Assembly (NCBI GenBank): GCA_947505245.1
Contig: CANNIZ010000034.1
Coordinates: 1-47,818 of the forward strand
Reading direction: 5' to 3'
Origin: Pseudomonadota bacterium
Lineage (GTDB): Bacteria > Myxococcota_A > UBA796 > GCA-2862545
Length of the DNA stretch: 47,818 nt
Positions within the stretch are counted from its first letter, which is position 1; the number at the start of each line of letters is the position of its first letter. A program made the position numbers and the translations under genes. The notes below the pieces were generated by a model that was given only the letters and a program-made list of their open reading frames with translations, did not search any database and was not told the DNA's origin. Shown here piece by piece: positions 15,296-23,589 of this stretch.

Positions 15296-16884
15296 GGGTT
15301 GACGGCCCCTGCGCCGCGAAACGCCATGCCCATCGCGACGTCGCGCATCAGTGCACGCATGCGATGTCCCTCGTCGGCGAAGCCTTCGTCGTGCCACTCG
15401 AGCGAGCCGCGTTCGGCGATGCCGAGGACGTGGCCGCTCGCGTACTGCAGGTACGTCTGCACCACGCACCGCGCGAGCTTCTCGTCGTCGTGGACGAGAT
15501 CGGCGAGCTCCACCGGACCGGCGTACAGGTCGCCATCCAGCTCACCCGACGCATCGATCACGACGCCGTTCTCGGACGCCCGGTAGCTGCCGAGCCCGTC
15601 GAAGTTCTCGAACCCCAGGCCGATCGGGTCCATCACGTTGTGACAGCCCGCACAGAACGGGTCCTGCAGGTGCTGTTCGACGCGGTCGCGCATCGTCGGG
15701 TTGTCTGCGCTGACCTCCGGAATCGCCGTGTTCAGGTTCGACGGTGGCGGCGGCACGGGCTGACAGAACAGCACCTCGCGAAGGAATTTGCCGCGCAACG
15801 TGACCGAGGTGTTCGCGGGGTGTGACTGCAACGCGAGGAAGCTCGCCTGCCCGAGGAACCCCCGTCTCAGGCCATCCTCAGGAAGCTCGGTTTCGGCGAA
15901 CTCGTCCATCGAAGGCGCCGGGATCCCGTAGATCGCGGACAGCTTGCGGTCCAAGAACGCGCGTCGGGTGTTCACGAAGTCGCGCAGGTCGCCGTCTTCG
16001 TCGACGATCGCGTCGAGGCCGCGCAGCGTCTCTTCGCGCGCTGAAGGGCCGACATCCGCGGCCATGTGCGTGAACACAAGCGTGTCCTTGTTCAACGCGT
16101 CGAGCTGGTCGAGATCAAGCATCTCGGTGAAGAAGTTCCGGAGCCCGTCCCGCGCACGCGGATCGGCGATCAGCCGATCGACCTGCGCGGAGAGTCCATC
16201 GGCCGCGACGAGCTCCCCTGCTTCGCCCGCGGCGAGCAGCTCCTCGTCGGGCGCGGTGTTCCACAACAGGTAGGACAGCCGCGACGCCATCTCGACCGAC
16301 GTGAAGCGATACGCGCCCGTTCGCTCCGGATCGGGCTCTCCGAGCTCGACGCGGAACAGGAAATTCGGCGATTGGAGCAGCGCGGACAGCGCGTATTCGA
16401 GCCCGCCATCGAAGTCGCCGAGCGCGGTGGCCGCGCCCCCCGCGACGCCCACCAGGGTCGCTAGCTCGACGTCTTCGAGCGGACGCCGCCACAGTCGCCG
16501 CCCAGCCGCGCGAATGGCCTCACCGACGCAGGCATCGTCCCTCACGGCTGCCGGCTCGCACGGCACGTTCGCGGAACGCAACGCAGGATCGCCCATCACC
16601 TGCCCCGCGACCTGGAACGCCGCGGACTCGTACTGCTCAACGCCGCGCGGAGAGATCGACGCGAGCGACGCCCCGACCGAATACAACCCGCCCGCGTCCT
16701 CGTCGGGTTCGAGGGACGTCGGCACGACGATCGCGGCACCGAGCGCGTCGTGGATCGAATTGGTGTATTGCAGCTTCGTGAGGCGGCGGATCTGCGGCTC
16801 CGGTGGTTGCGCCTCGGGAGCGTCTCCTCGGCCACCACACGACGCTACACCGACGAACAACGCCAACGAAACGGCACCACGCAT
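15292..16884 (-). CDS. DUF1592/DUF1588-type lipoprotein with c-type haem motif
   Basis: A 530-residue protein with a lipoprotein signal (LALFVGVASC, C16). The domain order follows the planctomycete-type cytochrome-like family: an N-terminal DUF1587-like part (IRRLTKLQYTNSIHDALG), a DUF1595/1592 middle (RRLWRRPLEDVELATLV, LLQSPNFLFRVELG, SRLSYLLWNTAPDEELL), a DUF1588 part (HPANTSVTLRGKFLREVLFC, FCAGCHNVMDPIGLGFENFD) and a DUF1585-like tail (CVVQTYLQYASGH). CAGCH is a c-type haem-binding CXXCH. It probably passes electrons in the periplasm; the partner is likely the coupled DUF1552 protein. A TATACT lies six bases before the ATG, suggesting a leaderless transcript. Confidence 0.9.
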   Translation of the reverse strand: MRGAVSLALFVGVASCGGRGDAPEAQPPEPQIRRLTKLQYTNSIHDALGAAIVVPTSLEPDEDAGGLYSVGASLASISPRGVEQYESAAFQVAGQVMGDPALRSANVPCEPAAVRDDACVGEAIRAAGRRLWRRPLEDVELATLVGVAGGAATALGDFDGGLEYALSALLQSPNFLFRVELGEPDPERTGAYRFTSVEMASRLSYLLWNTAPDEELLAAGEAGELVAADGLSAQVDRLIADPRARDGLRNFFTEMLDLDQLDALNKDTLVFTHMAADVGPSAREETLRGLDAIVDEDGDLRDFVNTRRAFLDRKLSAIYGIPAPSMDEFAETELPEDGLRRGFLGQASFLALQSHPANTSVTLRGKFLREVLFCQPVPPPPSNLNTAIPEVSADNPTMRDRVEQHLQDPFCAGCHNVMDPIGLGFENFDGLGSYRASENGVVIDASGELDGDLYAGPVELADLVHDDEKLARCVVQTYLQYASGHVLGIAERGSLEWHDEGFADEGHRMRALMRDVAMGMAFRGAGAVNP

Positions 16885-16890
16885 CTGGAC

Positions 16891-16896
16891 AGTATA
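16891..16896 (-). promoter_or_regulatory. Possible -10 element TATACT, leaderless start of DUF1588 unit
   Basis: Reading the minus strand, TATACT is followed by six bases (GTCCAG) and then ATG 16884. No Shine-Dalgarno fits in between. A -10 here would place the transcript start at or next to the ATG. No good -35 is visible. The site sits in a 46-base divergent region shared with the lipoprotein gene at 16931. Confidence 0.35.
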
Positions 16897-16930
16897 CCCT
16901 GCCCCGCCGCCAGGATAGGTTGCAGTCGAG

Positions 16931-17422
16931 GTGAACGTGTACAGGTTCGCAATCCCCGTCGCCCTGTTCGCCGCCGGCTGCGCGCCCGAGTACGAGGTCA
17001 CCGGCTTCGTGGGCGGCGACGGAGAGCTTCGGTTCAACCTGCAGTTCACCAACGAGACCAACGTCGACCTCGACCTGCACGTCGTCACCCCGGGCGGCGA
17101 GGAGATCGACTACTCCGCAAAGACCGACACCACCGGCGGGGCCCTCGACGTCGACTGCTTCTGCGGCAACTGCGACCAGGGGCCGAACGAGAACATCTTC
17201 TGGGAGTACGGCAGCCAGGCCCCCGCCGGTGACTACCAGGTCTCCGTGCAGTACTACGGGTCGTGTTCGGACCCGTTGGACTACTACTACTACTACGCGG
17301 AACCCGAGCCTTCCGACTACACGCTCAGGATGATGGAGGCCGGTGTGGTGATGCAGACGTTGACCGGTACGCTCACGGCCCCTGGTGAACAGGCCCCGTA
17401 CACGCACACGTACGCGCCCTAG
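16931..17422 (+). CDS. YfaP/DUF2135-like lipoprotein
   Basis: A 163-residue protein beginning at GTG 16931 with a lipoprotein-like signal (VALFAAGC, C17). The body has the YfaP/DUF2135-like signature: TNVDLDLHVVTPGGEEIDYS, a Cys-rich DVDCFCGNCDQGPNENIFW and PAGDYQVSVQYYGSC. This is a beta-sandwich domain often found in secreted proteins; its ligand is unknown. A run of five tyrosines comes from five TAC triplets at 17282-17296. A second protein in the window (20999-21880) carries a related DLDLH...PGG...CYYGN...SGSYTVVV domain. It is divergent from the DUF1588 operon and convergent with RNase D. Confidence 0.72.
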   Translation: MNVYRFAIPVALFAAGCAPEYEVTGFVGGDGELRFNLQFTNETNVDLDLHVVTPGGEEIDYSAKTDTTGGALDVDCFCGNCDQGPNENIFWEYGSQAPAGDYQVSVQYYGSCSDPLDYYYYYAEPEPSDYTLRMMEAGVVMQTLTGTLTAPGEQAPYTHTYAP

Positions 17423-17451
17423 CGACCGCTACTCGGCGCCAGACCGGGCTG

Positions 17452-18729
17452 CTACTCAGCGCCGCCTGAACGGCGACGGCGACGGCGACGGCGAGGCGCA
17501 CCTTCCGCAGCCTCCCCTTCGGCCTCATCCTCGTCGGGCGTGTCCTTCACGGAGCTGCGCGGCACGGCCTTCTCGAGGACCGCGAGGAGCGTCTCGCCGT
17601 GCGCCTCGACCTGCCACACGCGGATGTCGGGCACCGCCGCCATCTCGATCAAGTCGTACGGGCGCATCTTCGCGATGTTCTTCAGCACACCGTTCGACGC
17701 GACCGCGAGCGGGTTGAGCTTGGGGTCGGCCGCGACGAGGTCGTTCCGCCACGCCTTGAGCGCTTCGAACGCGAGGTCCGCCGCGCGCCCAGCGAGCCGC
17801 GGACGCGGGCCCTTTGCGCGCTTGGCGCCGGGCACCGGGAGCGGCATGTCGTCATCGAGACCCGTCGCCACGGCCTTCAGGAACTCGGGCCCGTGGCGGC
17901 GCTTCATCGCCGACTTGGAGCGCGGGAACAGCTTCTCGAGGTCGGCGTCCGACTCGGGCCGCGCGTCTGCGACTTCGACGAGGACCTCGTCTGGGATGAC
18001 CTTGAACGCTGGACGATCGAGCTGCTTCGCCTGCGCGTCGCGGTAGCGCCACAGGTGACGCAGCACGCGCCGACCGTCGTCGTCGAGCTTCACGCCTCGC
18101 GTCTTCATGCGGGTCCACCCGTCCGGATCGAACCGGCGGCCCTCCCACTCGCGCGATTCAAGGATGCGACACTCTTCGACGACGCGCGCGAGGCGGTTTG
18201 CCTTGACGAGGCGGCGCGTGAGGATCTCGCGCAACGCGAGCAGCCAGTGCGTGTCGCCGCGCGCGTACTCGATGTGCTCCGGGTAAAGCGGGCGGCTGGC
18301 CCAGTCGTGCCGCTGGAACTTCTTGTCGATGTCCACGCCGAAGAACTCGCCGATCAAGTCGGCAAGACCGATGCGACCGACCCCGAGCTGCTGCGACGCC
18401 ACCATCGTGTCGAACAGGTTGCGGATCTCGAACGCATAGTCCCGCTTGAGGCAGACGATGTCGTAGTCCGCGCCGTGGAAGATCTTCACCACGTTCGGGT
18501 CGGCAAACACCTTGGCCAGCGGCGTCAGGTCGTTGTCCACCGCGAGGGGGTCGACGATGATGTCGCCCTCGAGGTCCGAGAACTGCAGGAGACAGACCTT
18601 CTCCTGGTAGTGGTGGAAGCTGTCCGATTCGGTGTCTACACCGATCACCTTGGAACGGCCGAGACGATCGGCCATTTCTTGGAGCAGCTCTTTGGTATCT
18701 ACGAGGACGAGCGGGGTTTCGTCAAACAA
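17452..18729 (-). CDS. rnd: Ribonuclease D
   Basis: A 425-residue 3'-5' exoribonuclease of the DEDDy type. Catalytic residues visible are D32 and E34 (VIGVDTES), D90 (HGADYDIVCL), Y155 and D159 (EYARGDTHWLL). HRDC-type domains follow (WRYRDAQAKQLDRPAFKVIP, AWRNDLVAADPKLNPLAVAS). It trims tRNA and other stable RNAs. The C-terminus ends in a run of eight arginines (RRRRRRRRSGGAE), probably RNA-binding. I place the start at TTG 18729, where homologues begin (LFDETPLVLVDTKELL); the frame stays open further upstream but would run into the divergent purine nucleoside phosphorylase gene. The tail lies against a convergent lipoprotein gene with a 29-base gap. Confidence 0.88.
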   Translation of the reverse strand: MFDETPLVLVDTKELLQEMADRLGRSKVIGVDTESDSFHHYQEKVCLLQFSDLEGDIIVDPLAVDNDLTPLAKVFADPNVVKIFHGADYDIVCLKRDYAFEIRNLFDTMVASQQLGVGRIGLADLIGEFFGVDIDKKFQRHDWASRPLYPEHIEYARGDTHWLLALREILTRRLVKANRLARVVEECRILESREWEGRRFDPDGWTRMKTRGVKLDDDGRRVLRHLWRYRDAQAKQLDRPAFKVIPDEVLVEVADARPESDADLEKLFPRSKSAMKRRHGPEFLKAVATGLDDDMPLPVPGAKRAKGPRPRLAGRAADLAFEALKAWRNDLVAADPKLNPLAVASNGVLKNIAKMRPYDLIEMAAVPDIRVWQVEAHGETLLAVLEKAVPRSSVKDTPDEDEAEGEAAEGAPRRRRRRRRSGGAE

Positions 18730-18740
18730 TGGGAGGCCTC

Positions 18741-18752
18741 GGGGCGCGCCCC
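18741..18752. promoter_or_regulatory. Perfect 12-bp palindrome between rnd and nucleoside salvage genes
   Basis: GGGGCGCGCCCC lies 12 bases upstream of the RNase D start in the divergent region 18730-18816. It could be an operator or simply GC-rich sequence; palindromes of C and G are frequent by chance here. Confidence 0.25.
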
Positions 18753-18794
18753 TTAGCGCGTTTTTAAGAAACCCGCATCTCGCACCGTCTGCGC

Positions 18795-18800
18795 TATGCT
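18795..18800 (+). promoter_or_regulatory. Possible -10 element TATGCT upstream of purine nucleoside phosphorylase
   Basis: TATGCT, then seven bases, then GGAGG (18808-18812), then four bases, then ATG 18817. The same arrangement precedes the HMG-CoA lyase gene. No -35 match is visible. Confidence 0.35.
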
Positions 18801-18816
18801 CGCCGACGGAGGTTCG

Positions 18817-19632
18817 ATGCATCCGGAGGAAGGTCCCGTCGCCCATGCGGCGGAACGGCTGGCGCAAACGTTCGGGGAAGCGCCGCCCACCGCGATCGTG
18901 CTCGGTTCGGGGCTCGGCGCGCTCGTGTCACGGCTCGGCGGCGTGCGGGAGGCCGGGTTCAGCGATCTCGGCCTGCCTGTGTCGAGCGTCCACGGCCACA
19001 AAGGCACCGTAATTCGAGGCACCCTTGGGGCGGCCGAGGTCGCGCTGATCTCAGGCCGCGTGCACCTGTATGAAGGCTGGAGCGCGAACGAGGTCGTGCG
19101 GTACGTACGCGCGTTGCACCAGTGGGGTGTGAAGCGCCTCGTGCTCACGTGCTCGGCGGGTGCGATCACGTACGGCATCGAGCCGGGCGCGCTGGTCGCG
19201 ATCTCGGACCACGTGAACTACCAGCGCGACAACCCGCTGATCGGCCCGGCCTGGCCCGGAGGGACGCGGTTCCCCGACCTCTCCGTGGCGTATTCGCCGC
19301 GCATGCGCGCGATCCTCCGCGAGACCGCGGCGGGCCAGGGCCTCCCGTGGCGCGAGGGCGTCTACGGCGCCATGACCGGCCCCTCGTACGAGACGCCCGC
19401 CGAGATCCGCGCCCTGCGCTCGGTCGGCTGTGATCTCGTCGGCATGTCCACAGTCGCCGAGATGATCGCCGCCGCCCACATCGGGTTCGAGGCCGCCGCC
19501 ATCGCCGTCGTCAGCAACCGCGCCGCGGGGCTCGCCTCCGAGCCGCTCACGCACGACGAGGTGATGGACATCGCCGGACGCGCCGCGAAGCAGCTCGGGG
19601 ACCTGTTCGAGGTGGCCCTTGTCCGTCTCTGA
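18817..19632 (+). CDS. Purine nucleoside phosphorylase
   Basis: A 271-residue trimeric-type PNP (PunA/XapA group) that should split purine nucleosides with phosphate to base plus ribose-1-phosphate. Motifs: phosphate-binding IVLGSGLGAL, SGRVHLYEG, CSAGAITYGIEPG, the signature MTGPSYETPAEIR, VGMSTVAE (Met and Glu for base/ribose) and VVSNRAAG, where the Asn contacting the base is kept and the usual Lys is Arg. The start is ATG 18817, set by GGAGG at 18808-18812; ATG 18796 has no such site. It overlaps the cytidine deaminase gene by 14 bases, making a nucleoside salvage pair. Confidence 0.9.
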   Translation: MHPEEGPVAHAAERLAQTFGEAPPTAIVLGSGLGALVSRLGGVREAGFSDLGLPVSSVHGHKGTVIRGTLGAAEVALISGRVHLYEGWSANEVVRYVRALHQWGVKRLVLTCSAGAITYGIEPGALVAISDHVNYQRDNPLIGPAWPGGTRFPDLSVAYSPRMRAILRETAAGQGLPWREGVYGAMTGPSYETPAEIRALRSVGCDLVGMSTVAEMIAAAHIGFEAAAIAVVSNRAAGLASEPLTHDEVMDIAGRAAKQLGDLFEVALVRL

Positions 19633-20029
19633 CCAGGACCTGCTCGACGTCGCGAAGAAGTACGCCGCGAACGCGTACGCTCCGCTGTCGAACTACCACG
19701 TAGGCGCCGCGCTGCTTTGCCGCGACGCCGCTGGAAACGAGCGGATCATCGGCGGCTGCAACTTCGAGCACATCATCCTGTCGCTGTCGAACTGCGCCGA
19801 GCGCGTCGCGATTCAGACCGCGATGGCCGAAGGCCTGCGAACGATCGAAGCCGTCGCCGTGTACACGGTCTCGAGTCCGCCAGCAGCCCCGTGTGGATCG
19901 TGCCGCCAGATGCTTCATTCGTTCAAGGTCGGTCGCGTGATCATGGGGAACGATCGCGGGGAGATCCGCATTTCAACGCTGTCGGAGCTGCTCCCGCTCG
20001 CGTTTGACCTCGAAGGTCCCGTCCGTTAA
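19619..20029 (+). CDS. cdd: Cytidine deaminase
   Basis: A 136-residue homotetrameric-type cytidine deaminase, converting cytidine or deoxycytidine to uridine. The zinc ligands are C59 (NCAERVAI) and C92/C95 (PCGSCRQ); E61 is the proton shuttle; NFEH at 48-51 contacts the ribose. It starts at TTG 19619, 14 bases inside the phosphorylase gene, with a GAGGTGG just upstream. The two genes together recover bases and sugars from nucleosides. Confidence 0.92.
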   Translation: MSVSDQDLLDVAKKYAANAYAPLSNYHVGAALLCRDAAGNERIIGGCNFEHIILSLSNCAERVAIQTAMAEGLRTIEAVAVYTVSSPPAAPCGSCRQMLHSFKVGRVIMGNDRGEIRISTLSELLPLAFDLEGPVR

Positions 20030-20056
20030 AGCGGGCCCTCACTTTCGGGGTTCCGC

Positions 20057-20914
20057 ATGACGTCGAAGCACGAAGACATCGAAGTCTCCTACTCGGTCAG
20101 CAACGACTTCTTCAAGTTGTGGCTCGACGAGGAAATGCACTACACGTCGGGTACCTACCGCACGGGCAAGGAGACGCTCGAAGAAGCGCAGGTCCTGAAG
20201 GCCGCGTTGTTGTCCGACTGGGCCGAAGTCACGCCTGAGAGCTACCTGCTCGACATCGGCTGCGGCTGGGGCAGCTACCTCGCGTACGCGTCCAAGGTGC
20301 GCGGCGTGAAGCGCGCCTGCGGCATCACGCTCTCCACGGAACAGCTCGAGTGGTCCAAGGCACGCAACCTGCCGAACGTGGACTTCCGCCTCCAGGACTT
20401 CAACACCTGGGTGCCTGAGGAGAAGTTCGACGCCGTCGTCAGCATCGAGATGGTCGACCACATGGTGTCGCCCGCCCAGGCGCGCGCCGGCCAGGCCGTA
20501 GACATCTACCGCAACTACTTCAAGCGCATCCACGGCTGGATGAAGCCCGGCACCTGCTTCGGCTTCCAGGCCATCCTGCGGGACCGCGTGCCCCGCAACC
20601 GCGCTGACCTCGAAGATCTGCGGTTCACCGCAGACGTCATCTTCCCCGGCGGCCTCAATCCCCGCATCGAAGAGCTCGTCATCGCGTCGTCGCGCTACTT
20701 CGAGATCGAAGAGCTGCGCACGCAGCGCATGGGCTACCGCCACACCACCAAGGAATGGCACAACCGGCTCGTCAAGAACGAGGCGCTCATCCGCAAGCAG
20801 TGGGGCGACCGCGTCTACGAAGACTACGATCGCTACCTCGGCACCTGCGTTCGCGCGTTCGACGCGATGTGGTCGAGCGACGTGCAGTTCAAGCTGCGCT
20901 GGCTTCCGCAGTAA
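20057..20914 (+). CDS. Cyclopropane-fatty-acid-synthase family SAM methyltransferase
   Basis: A 285-residue methyltransferase of the CFA synthase/mycolic acid cyclopropane family. It has the family opening SYSVSNDFFKLWLDEEMHYT (11-30), motif I LLDIGCGWGSYL (64-75), GITLSTEQLEWSKARN and SIEMVDHM. The C-terminal part has a Tyr- and Trp-rich region (HNRLVKNEALIRKQWGDRVY), also typical. Classical CFA synthases are near 380-420 residues; this short form lacks the N-terminal extension and resembles single-domain members such as mycolate or sterol methyltransferases. The substrate, probably a lipid, is unknown. It follows cytidine deaminase by 27 bases. Confidence 0.85.
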   Translation: MTSKHEDIEVSYSVSNDFFKLWLDEEMHYTSGTYRTGKETLEEAQVLKAALLSDWAEVTPESYLLDIGCGWGSYLAYASKVRGVKRACGITLSTEQLEWSKARNLPNVDFRLQDFNTWVPEEKFDAVVSIEMVDHMVSPAQARAGQAVDIYRNYFKRIHGWMKPGTCFGFQAILRDRVPRNRADLEDLRFTADVIFPGGLNPRIEELVIASSRYFEIEELRTQRMGYRHTTKEWHNRLVKNEALIRKQWGDRVYEDYDRYLGTCVRAFDAMWSSDVQFKLRWLPQ

Positions 20915-20925
20915 CGTTGATTCCC

Positions 20926-20942
20926 GCCGCCCTTTGGGCGGC
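20926..20942. terminator. GC hairpin after CFA-type methyltransferase
   Basis: A 7-bp perfect stem GCCGCCC / GGGCGGC with a TTT loop, 12 bases after the methyltransferase stop. There is no T-run, so if it stops transcription it may need help. Confidence 0.45.
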
Positions 20943-20968
20943 TCCCCACCCCTCCCCGCCTTCGGCGC

Positions 20969-20989
20969 GCCCTCCCCGGGTGGGAGGGC
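20969..20989. terminator. Second hairpin in convergent region
   Basis: An 8-bp perfect stem GCCCTCCC / GGGAGGGC with a five-base loop, ten bases from the stop of the convergent lipoprotein gene. It could serve both strands. Confidence 0.4.
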
Positions 20990-20998
20990 TTCATCGCC

Positions 20999-21880
20999 CT
21001 AGCAGCCGGTCGAAGGGCAAACGACGATGTCCCCTGACGGCCACGCGATGGTCGCGATCGCGTAGGCTTCGCCCTCGGTCGTGACGGTGCGGGTGAACGT
21101 CTGGGTCGAGCCCCCCAGGATGATCGTGACGGTCGCCTCGTTCGGGGTGTCGACGACGTGACCCGGGTAGTCGCTCACCACCACCGTATAGGAGCCCGAC
21201 AGCGGCGCAGCGTACGCGATGACTTCGGGCCCCTTGTCGGCAGTGTCCTGGGCGACGAGGACCGGATCGTCCTGCCCCCCGGGTGCGCCCCAGTCGGGAG
21301 TCATGTTCCCGTAGTAACAGTCGAGCTGACCCGTGACATAGCCACCCGGCGCGACCAGATGCAGGTCGAGGTCGTCCGCGCTGATCGCCCAGCTGAGCTC
21401 GACGACAAGTCCGTCCGGGGGCGGCAAGGCATCCACGGTCGCCTCGCAGGGTTCGGACTGTCGGCCGTCATCCGTGGTAATGACGAGCGTGACCACGTAG
21501 GCTCCGACCACGTCCGTCTGGAGACGACGGGCGGAAGGCCCTTCGGGCTGGATCAACCCGCGCGAGTCGGGTGGTGGCGTGAGGGTCCACGTGAAGGTTT
21601 CGATCGCGTGCCCCAACGGGTCGTAGCTGTCGGCGCCTTCGACGTGGACCTCGGTGAACTCGCCGACCGTGACCTCCGTCACCGCAGCTTCACAGCGCGC
21701 GACGGGGACGTTTGACGCCACCGATCCGGTCTCCCCGGTGTCGAAGGTGTCGGAGGTGTCGGAGGTGTCGACCGCTGTGTCGTCGGTATCGGCCTGTAGA
21801 GGAGACCGTCCAAGTGGCCAACAGGCCGTCGTCACGCCCGCCAGCAGCGCCACCGCGAACAGGTCGCTACGAACTCGCAT
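20999..21880 (-). CDS. PKD-like plus YfaP-like lipoprotein
   Basis: A 293-residue predicted lipoprotein (LLAGVTTAC, C20) starting at ATG 21880 after a GGGGG. A Thr/Asp-rich linker (TDDTAVDTSDTSDTFDTGET) comes next, then a PKD-like immunoglobulin-fold domain (TEVHVEGADSYDPLGHAIET, YVVTLVITTDDGR), then a YfaP/DUF2135-like domain (DDLDLHLVAPGGYVTGQLDC, CYYGNMTPDW, SGSYTVVVSDYPGH). The last domain is related to that of the lipoprotein at 16931-17422. It is 14 bases downstream of the FAN1 gene and is probably the last gene of the long aro-acc-FAN1 unit. The ligand and role are unknown. Confidence 0.75.
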   Translation of the reverse strand: MRVRSDLFAVALLAGVTTACWPLGRSPLQADTDDTAVDTSDTSDTFDTGETGSVASNVPVARCEAAVTEVTVGEFTEVHVEGADSYDPLGHAIETFTWTLTPPPDSRGLIQPEGPSARRLQTDVVGAYVVTLVITTDDGRQSEPCEATVDALPPPDGLVVELSWAISADDLDLHLVAPGGYVTGQLDCYYGNMTPDWGAPGGQDDPVLVAQDTADKGPEVIAYAAPLSGSYTVVVSDYPGHVVDTPNEATVTIILGGSTQTFTRTVTTEGEAYAIATIAWPSGDIVVCPSTGC

Positions 21881-21894
21881 GAGAACCCCCTTGT

Positions 21895-23589
21895 TCATTT
21901 GAATGTAACGCATTCGGGCGCGACAACGTCCCAGCGCTCCACGCGCGCGCCAGCCGCCACCAGCCGATCGAACCACACCACCTGAGCGTCCCGCACGCTG
22001 TCCGTCGGGCCCTTGATCTCGACGAACAATGCGCCGGGCTGCACGCGCGACGGATGGCCGTTCAGCCGCACCTCGGGCCCCGCCAGGACCAGCAGGTCGG
22101 GCAGCCCCGCCGACACCGACCAGCCCTCCTCCAACAGCCGCCCCATCACCGCATCGAGTACGGCCGGACCCACGTCGCGCGCGATCCGGACGAGTCGTTC
22201 GACGGGCGCGAGCGGCCACGACACGCCCGCCAACGCCTGCCGGGCGCGCTTCATGGCTGCTTGTTCGATGCGACCGGGTCCCTCCCCCCGTCGAAGGGCC
22301 TCGCGCACCTCGGCGACGGCCTCGGCCCGCCGCACCGCATAGGCGCGCCGGCCTACGTCCAACGGCCCTGAGAGCCGTCGCGCGGGCAACATCCCCGGCA
22401 CCGGGAGAAAGTACGTGTCGGCGAACAGCAGCCCGAACAGCGTCGTCCACAGGGTCCCCTCGCCATGTAGGGCCTCTCGCCCGGCCGCCGCGAGCAATCG
22501 CACGACGGCGGCCTCGATTGGCAGAGACTCGCCGCCGACCGTCCACAGCGGTCGTGCCCCGTCGCCTCCTGCCGCGACCAGCCGCACCGTCCGAGTCGCA
22601 GGCGTCCGCAGTGGGATCTCCGGCGCGTAGCCAGTTCGCGTGGCCCTCGCGAGTCGGCGTTCAGCGCGCGTGATCTGCAGCCGCTCCACCGGGTCCGAAG
22701 CCGGTCGGGCGGCCCGCAGCGCAGCGAGCGCGTCCAACGGACGTCCTTCCGCCTCGTAGGTCCGCGCCACCCGAAACGCGAGCGTCGGCGCCGGACGCCC
22801 GCGCTCGACCAGAGCGTCGTACAGCGAACGCGCCCCGCTCGGATCGCCGGCCTGCTCCCGCGCCTGGGCCTCGATCAGCACGGTCTCTACGAAGCGACGT
22901 GCGGGCGACAAGCCCCCTTCCGGCCAGACCGCGCGCCGGTCCAGCCACGCGAGCGAGGTCGCAGCGTCCGTTCCAGCGATCGCGGCCTCGACTGCCGCCT
23001 CCCAGTCGAGCATCACCGCCCGATCACGAAAGAAGCCGCCGGGGGTCGGTGTGTAAACGGGCCACGTGATCACGCCCATGCGCTCCAGCACCGGGCCCGA
23101 CCGATCGGGCTCGAGGCGCAGGAACGTCCAACGCGCGAGCCGGTCCAGCAGCCGACGATGCACCACCCGCACCCATCGACGGTCGTCCCAGCCTTCGCGC
23201 CCGATCAGCCGCGCGACCAGCAGATCGCGGCGTCCCCCGAGCGGGAGCCCAAGGCGTCGGCAGCCCGCCTTCAGCGCATCCACCGTCGCATACGCCGCCC
23301 GCACGTCCCACGGGACGTCGGACGCCAGCAGACCCTCCGTCACGAGGGCTTCCACAGCGCCCTCGACATCGTCCACGCCGGCCAAAGCGAGATCCTCGAC
23401 GACGAACACGGTGCCCTTCCGACCCGACAACCGCGCGTACGCGAGAGCGGCCGGGCCCGAAAGCGCGCGGATCTTGCGACAGACCGCGAGCTCCTCGTCG
23501 GTGAGGAGGTCGCCACCGCGCATCAAACCGGTGTCCACGATCTCGTGCAGGTCCGCCACAGCCCAGGCGACCGGTGCCCCCTCCGTCAC
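21895..23589 (-). CDS. FAN1-type structure-specific nuclease (VRR-NUC)
   Basis: A 564-residue protein close in length to bacterial FAN1. A SAP-like DNA-binding helix pair (TVDALKAGCRRLGLPLGGRRDLLVARL, about 102-128) precedes a helical TPR-like middle (about 270-340). The C-terminal VRR-NUC nuclease core has GLPDLL with D498 and FVEIKGPTD with E524 and K526, followed by AQVVWFDRLVAAG. FAN1 nucleases cut branched DNA near 5' flaps and take part in interstrand crosslink repair. The start is GTG 23589, overlapping the EcsC-family gene stop (GTGA). It is embedded in the aro-acc transcription unit. No function in the operon's metabolic pathways is apparent. Confidence 0.88.
   Translation of the reverse strand: MTEGAPVAWAVADLHEIVDTGLMRGGDLLTDEELAVCRKIRALSGPAALAYARLSGRKGTVFVVEDLALAGVDDVEGAVEALVTEGLLASDVPWDVRAAYATVDALKAGCRRLGLPLGGRRDLLVARLIGREGWDDRRWVRVVHRRLLDRLARWTFLRLEPDRSGPVLERMGVITWPVYTPTPGGFFRDRAVMLDWEAAVEAAIAGTDAATSLAWLDRRAVWPEGGLSPARRFVETVLIEAQAREQAGDPSGARSLYDALVERGRPAPTLAFRVARTYEAEGRPLDALAALRAARPASDPVERLQITRAERRLARATRTGYAPEIPLRTPATRTVRLVAAGGDGARPLWTVGGESLPIEAAVVRLLAAAGREALHGEGTLWTTLFGLLFADTYFLPVPGMLPARRLSGPLDVGRRAYAVRRAEAVAEVREALRRGEGPGRIEQAAMKRARQALAGVSWPLAPVERLVRIARDVGPAVLDAVMGRLLEEGWSVSAGLPDLLVLAGPEVRLNGHPSRVQPGALFVEIKGPTDSVRDAQVVWFDRLVAAGARVERWDVVAPECVTFK

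Noticed and set aside
17282..17296. TAC trinucleotide run as a mobile or regulatory repeat
   Set aside because: It is an in-frame run of five tyrosines within the lipoprotein gene and too short to call anything else.
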